64,000 nt of DNA from assembly GCF_000424545.1 (NCBI RefSeq), contig NZ_KE384206.1, positions 190,022 through 254,021 of the forward strand. The letters are read 5' to 3'. Under the pieces are notes generated by a model, which was given only the letters and a program-made list of their open reading frames with translations, was not told the DNA's origin and ran no database searches. The position numbers and the translations under genes were made by a program. Every line of letters starts with the position of its first letter. Within the stretch, counting starts at the first letter, position 1. Positions 62,356 through 64,000 of this stretch are shown here, in pieces. This DNA comes from Butyrivibrio sp. NC3005 (GTDB lineage Bacteria; Bacillota; Clostridia; Lachnospirales; Lachnospiraceae).

Positions 62356-62542
62356 CCGGTCATCCTTCGATGATAAGGCTTACACCCTTCGCTCCCATTC
62401 ATATTAGCTAAACAGCTGATACTGCAGGGTCTTGGCATACCCGTTACACGGATTTTCCATCCGTCTGCTAATGCCGTTTTTGTAAAGCTTTTATATATCT
62501 ACAGAATCACTTTTGGTCCGATTCAATCGGTGAAATACGCTC
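62356..62542 (-). ncRNA. Structured 3' segment of the TnpB-like gene, candidate omega-like guide RNA
   Basis: Directly after the stop codon the minus strand holds a series of short hairpins: CCGATTGAATCGG, CGGAT/ATCCG around GGAAA, GGGT/ACCC, AGCT/AGCT and TCATC/GATGA near the end. A structured tail 3' of tnpB is where IS605-type elements encode the omega RNA and their right end. The scaffold seems to end near 62356, so the next bases (62355-62336) would be the guide. That guide lies in the 5' leader of the beta-propeller gene. This is inferred from position and folding only. Confidence 0.45.
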
Positions 62543-63994
62543 TCACGTATTTATCCTTTTGAGATTCTTATTGATACCTGATTTTTGTTGTCCACGTGAT
62601 TTAGCATTTATGGCAGTGTTTTGTCTTTCATGTATTTCCAAACCACATGCTGGACACTTGATAATATCTGATACTTTTTCTTTATTGTTATCCTTTTCCT
62701 TAACTCTTACCTTTGTTGTATTGTCCCATTTAAATCCGCATCTGCTACAAGTCTTCGCTGTACCTTCTGCTAATACCCACACAAGTTCAATAGCGTTCTG
62801 CTGACACTTTTTTTCTATGCTGTCATATATCATACTTCTTTGCCATGTTAATAGCTTATAATTTATATTCTTTCCATATACAAGCCTAGTATTCTGAGGA
62901 AGCTTTGGAATATAGATTATCTTTGGCTTTTCAGTTTCTATAAGTCTCTTTACTTCATGATTTATATAGTTTTGAATCTTTTCTTTTTGTTTATGTTTAT
63001 TTGCATTATACTTTTTATATCCTTGATTTTCCTTTGTATTCAGACTTCGTTTCCTACTAGTTTCGCGAAGCCATATGCTATATGATTCTTGTAATTTGCC
63101 ATAGTCTATTCCATAACTATTGCCATTATCTGTTGTAAGCATTGTCTCAATTCCTGGTGCAATACCTACTTCATTTACATAATCTTCATGCTTTTTCACT
63201 GCTACGTTTATTGGAACTAACAGTTCTATGGACTGGTTATCTATATCAAGCTTTACGACAATCTGTCTATCTGTAGTAATGGTATCTGTAAGTGGTATGA
63301 AAACACGTTTCATTTTCACAGATGATGCTAAATATATGCCATGATTTTCATATCTATAGCCTCTATAATCTACCGAAAACACTGTATTTATTTCTGTATG
63401 AAGCTTTACGCTGTGTTTTCTATACTGCCGTCTAAGATAATTATTTAGTTTGTTAGTATCAACTTTTTCGGATAATTCTATATAAGATTTTTCTAACTTT
63501 TTTGGAATAACAATGTTTTTATGCTCTAATATTGGAAATAGAGCCTGATCTACTCTAAGAACGTAATTAAGGTAATGTCTGTCATCTTCTGACATATTTT
63601 CGTTACTATAAATTGATTTTAGAATCTTCTTTTTACACTTTTCTAATGCTCCTCTGATATCTCCAAGAGCATCATATATTGCATTTTGAAAATAAACTGA
63701 TGGAAGATTTATCTGTTCTCTATATCCTTGCGCTATTAATTCTTTCTGCACTTCATATCCTGGTGTTATCTTAGATAGAGAATGAATTCCTCCATAGCGG
63801 CAATATATATAATTTTTCACGATTTGGTAGCTTTTTGCGATTTGCTTAAGCTGGGCCATATCTTCCTTAGCTATTGATTCTTTATTATATTGATGAATGG
63901 TTCTACATACTTTTTCTTTGGTCTTACCATTTTTTGAAATATCATTCACCTTCTTTTTACGAATTTGTGGGACTTTTTTGAAACTCTTTCGCAA
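62543..63994 (-). CDS. TnpB-like (IS605 OrfB) protein lacking canonical RuvC catalytic residues; may extend past right edge
   Basis: At least 483 residues. The N-terminal part has the clostridial TnpB pattern (VCRTIHQYNKESIAKEDM, YCRYGGIHSLSKITPGYEVQ). The C-terminal zinc ribbon is intact (CSRCG at 416-420, CPACG at 447-451). In RuvC-I the usual GID is VGIAPG (Ala279 for Asp); in RuvC-II the usual IED is YIPKL (Pro363 for Glu); in RuvC-III the usual RDxNA is ERQNTA (Arg457 for Asp). So nuclease activity is doubtful. Some exapted TnpB proteins (TldR) lost catalysis and became RNA-guided repressors. The frame stays open to base 64000, and the first available start is TTG 63994, so the true start may lie outside. 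No TnpA is visible. Confidence 0.85.
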   Translation of the reverse strand: MRKSFKKVPQIRKKKVNDISKNGKTKEKVCRTIHQYNKESIAKEDMAQLKQIAKSYQIVKNYIYCRYGGIHSLSKITPGYEVQKELIAQGYREQINLPSVYFQNAIYDALGDIRGALEKCKKKILKSIYSNENMSEDDRHYLNYVLRVDQALFPILEHKNIVIPKKLEKSYIELSEKVDTNKLNNYLRRQYRKHSVKLHTEINTVFSVDYRGYRYENHGIYLASSVKMKRVFIPLTDTITTDRQIVVKLDIDNQSIELLVPINVAVKKHEDYVNEVGIAPGIETMLTTDNGNSYGIDYGKLQESYSIWLRETSRKRSLNTKENQGYKKYNANKHKQKEKIQNYINHEVKRLIETEKPKIIYIPKLPQNTRLVYGKNINYKLLTWQRSMIYDSIEKKCQQNAIELVWVLAEGTAKTCSRCGFKWDNTTKVRVKEKDNNKEKVSDIIKCPACGLEIHERQNTAINAKSRGQQKSGINKNLKRINT

Positions 63995-64000
63995 AATAGC

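Noticed and set aside
62835-63120. GIDYG near residue 295 as the true RuvC-I motif of the TnpB-like protein
   Set aside because: It lies 18 residues after the aligned strand (VGIAPGIE) and within the loop that normally follows the motif; TTDNG matches the next family segment, so it is a chance string.

Overview
The window looks like chromosome of a low-GC anaerobic Firmicute of the Lachnospiraceae type (Butyrivibrio, Pseudobutyrivibrio or Roseburia relatives). This rests on AT-rich sequence with strong AGGAGG-type ribosome sites and on the gene families present: a carbon monoxide dehydrogenase-like protein, a MATE transporter fused to a GHKL ATPase, DUF4298, LytTR-DUF3021 pairs and a clostridial TnpB. 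Every gene I can support lies on the minus strand, so transcription runs from high to low coordinates. No rRNA, tRNA or CRISPR array was seen.

Layout from low to high coordinates. 0-4.4 kb: a cysteine-type ABC importer operon (ATPase, two permeases, CjaA-like binding protein) plus an SGNH hydrolase, headed by a consensus promoter, a 33-residue peptide with eight cysteines and an intrinsic terminator; this reads as a cysteine attenuation leader. 3.9-5.5 kb: a flavin reductase-like protein and a PTS EIIC-type membrane protein. 5.9-22.4 kb: a lipopeptide cluster (ACP, acyl-activating ligase, 4233-residue NRPS, MATE-GHKL exporter) behind three direct repeats with an 11-bp period. The NRPS is C-A-T-C-A-T-C-(no A)-T-E-C-A-T-TE, and the third module keeps only an A10 scar. 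22.5-29.3 kb: an acyltransferase, then a CooS homologue with a His-rich tail and one Ni,Fe-cluster cysteine replaced by Asp, next to a NitT/TauT-type ABC importer.

29.6-34.7 kb: cobQ, an AGE-family isomerase, rnhA, a lipoprotein, DUF4298 and a Fur-type winged helix alone. 34.8-39.6 kb: TetR, a rifampicin phosphotransferase-like enzyme and MATE, probably one resistance operon. 40-44.2 kb: a LanFEG-type ABC transporter with its two-component system and no lantibiotic gene. 44.4-47 kb: a LytTR-DUF3021 pair and an ABC-2 transporter. 47.1-48.8 kb: an AAA-ATPase/PD-(D/E)XK protein.

48.9-62.3 kb: a surface-glycan locus (HAD, DUF616 and GT4 glycosyltransferases, methyltransferases, FemAB-like and TupA-like ligases, polysaccharide deacetylase, HisC-like aminotransferase, HAD phosphatase). 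A small Rossmann-like module recurs in at least six of its proteins, and the locus carries gene remnants and one frameshift. It ends at a TnpB-like protein (62.5 kb to the right edge) that lacks all three canonical RuvC carboxylates and is followed by a structured RNA-like segment. Two 283-bp inverted-repeat elements and a second hairpin-rich repeat family sit between genes at 5.8, 26-28, 32.4 and 39.7 kb.
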